From NCBI RefSeq assembly GCF_040605455.1, contig NZ_JBEXCV010000016.1, forward strand, positions 1 to 64,000: a DNA stretch of 64,000 bases, in the 5' to 3' direction. This document shows, in pieces, positions 63,108-64,000 of this stretch. The position numbers were made by a program, and so were the translations under genes. Numbering within the stretch: position 1 is the stretch's first letter; each line of letters opens with the position of its first letter. The DNA is from Embleya sp040605455. GTDB lineage: Bacteria > Actinomycetota > Actinomycetes > Streptomycetales > Streptomycetaceae. The notes under the pieces were generated by a model. The model was not told the DNA's origin and searched no databases. It was given only the letters and a program-made list of their open reading frames with translations.

Positions 63108-63965
63108 ATGAGGATCACGACTACGGTAAGCCGCCTGGAGCAGGCACAGAACCTGGACCGTCCCGCGGCGTGGGTACGCGCACTGGTGCGTCGGCTGCCG
63201 CAAGGCGCCGTCCGGGACACGTTGCACGGCGTGCCCTTGGGCCACCCGGTGCACCCGGTGCTGGTGCAGGTGCCCATCGGCGCCTGGTTCTCCGCCTCGA
63301 TGCTCGACCTCGTGCCGCGCACCGGACCCGCGTCCACGGTGTTGATCGCGGTGGGCGTGGGCGCCGCGGTGCCCGCCGCGGCCGCGGGGCTGGTGGACTG
63401 GGCGGAGACGCACGAGCAACAGCAGCGGGTGGGCCTCGTGCACGCCGCGTGCAACACGATGGCGGTCGGCCTGTACTCGGCCTCCCTCGTGGCCCGTCTC
63501 CGCAAACGGCCACTCCGCGGCCGCCTGCTGGCGCTGGCCGGGCTGGCCGCAGTCGGGACGGGCGGCCTGCTCGGCGGGCACCTCGCCTACCGTCAGGCGA
63601 CCGGCGTCAACCACGCCGAACTCGTTCCACACATGGTCGGCGACGGCTCCCGGTGGCATTCCGTCGGGCTGCTGTCCGCCCTTCCCGACGGAAAACCCGC
63701 CCGCCGCTTCCTCGACGAGACCCCGCTGGTGGTCGTCCGAAGCGGCTCCGAGGCGCACGTGCTCGCCGATCGCTGCTCGCACCTGTCCGGTCCGCTGTCC
63801 GAGGGCGAGGTCGCCGACGGCTGTGTGACCTGCCCCTGGCACGGCAGCGTGTTCTCCCTCGCCGACGGCGAGGTCGTGCACGGGCCGGCGACCGCGCCGC
63901 AACCGGTCTTCGAGACGCGCGTCCTCGGCGGGGAACTGCAAGTGCGCCTGCCGGGCGCTGGATAG
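63108..63965 (+). CDS. Rieske [2Fe-2S] protein with DUF2231 membrane domain
   Basis: 285 aa; ATG 63108 follows GAAGCGGG. Residues ~40-165 are a DUF2231 domain of four membrane helices (HGVPLGHPVHPVLVQVPIGA, LVDWAETHEQQQRVGLVHAA, GGLLGGHLAYRQATGVNHAE). Residues ~185-285 are a Rieske domain with both cluster boxes, DRCSHLSGPL (C-x-H) and CVTCPWHGSVF (C-x-x-H). Likely a membrane-bound electron-transfer protein; the partner is not in the window. Confidence 0.85.
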   Translation: MRITTTVSRLEQAQNLDRPAAWVRALVRRLPQGAVRDTLHGVPLGHPVHPVLVQVPIGAWFSASMLDLVPRTGPASTVLIAVGVGAAVPAAAAGLVDWAETHEQQQRVGLVHAACNTMAVGLYSASLVARLRKRPLRGRLLALAGLAAVGTGGLLGGHLAYRQATGVNHAELVPHMVGDGSRWHSVGLLSALPDGKPARRFLDETPLVVVRSGSEAHVLADRCSHLSGPLSEGEVADGCVTCPWHGSVFSLADGEVVHGPATAPQPVFETRVLGGELQVRLPGAG

Positions 63966-64000
63966 CCGGCGCCGGCCGCCGGGATGCCCCCGGCGTCCGT

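Overview
The base composition, the strongly G/C-biased third codon positions, frequent GTG starts with GGAGG-type ribosome sites and the gene families (Streptomyces-type gas vesicle cluster, LPFR-motif peptide, DUF2795, DUF6328 and DUF6479 proteins, RsbA/STAS sigma control, Ku) point to a chromosome of the Streptomycetaceae (Streptomyces, Embleya or Yinghuangia type). Gene remnants and mobile DNA are so dense in the middle that the window probably lies in a variable chromosome arm or a genomic island.

Layout. 1-1.3 kb: five truncated genes end to end. 2.65-8.76 kb: a complete ten-gene gas vesicle operon, in the order Y-like, Z-like, A, F, G, O, J, L, S, K, almost every junction overlapping or nearly so. 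9.2-13.6 kb: class II glutamine amidotransferase, membrane acyltransferase, a STAS/RsbA-type regulatory pair and a 42-residue LPFR peptide. 13.7-41.9 kb: a graveyard of mobile elements (tyrosine and serine recombinases, DUF6262/TnpC-like proteins, Tn3, IS630, IS5 and IS701 pieces, nearly all truncated and often fused in frame) with islands of intact cargo: Sua5-like protein, HEAT protein, PhzF/EthD, LysR/DUF1330, TetR/hydrolase, a DinB gene inside a transposon-like cassette, two small unknown proteins, a GNAT acetyltransferase and a putative orphan RiPP precursor. 42.1-50.0 kb: a tightly coupled five-gene acyl-CoA catabolic operon (two CoA ligases, enoyl-CoA hydratase, hydroxyacyl-CoA dehydrogenase, amidohydrolase) flanked by MarR and TetR regulators. 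50.1-53.8 kb: DUF3237 protein, argG and decayed ABC-transporter and LysR genes. 53.9-64 kb: Ku, an ECF-like sigma factor with its membrane partner, a quinone reductase-TPR fusion, a possible toxin-antitoxin pair, a STAS protein, small DUF proteins and a Rieske membrane protein.

How the genes work together. The gvp operon encodes shell proteins (A, J, S) and assembly factors (F, L, G, K, O, Y, Z). The MarR/TetR-flanked operon looks like a self-contained route that activates an organic acid to its CoA thioester and degrades it by hydration and oxidation; the substrate cannot be read from sequence. RsbA/STAS, the sigma factor with its partner and the second STAS protein form the stress-signalling layer.

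Most notable: an 862-bp cassette with about 90-bp terminal inverted repeats, flanked by TA and carrying only a DinB gene, inserted exactly into the stop codon of a transposition gene; a cysteine-rich 82-residue peptide gene resembling a RiPP precursor with no modification enzyme nearby; a 250-bp iteron-like region with ten GCGACCCC boxes; and a pair of LysR divergent promoters, one intact and one scrambled, in inverted orientation.
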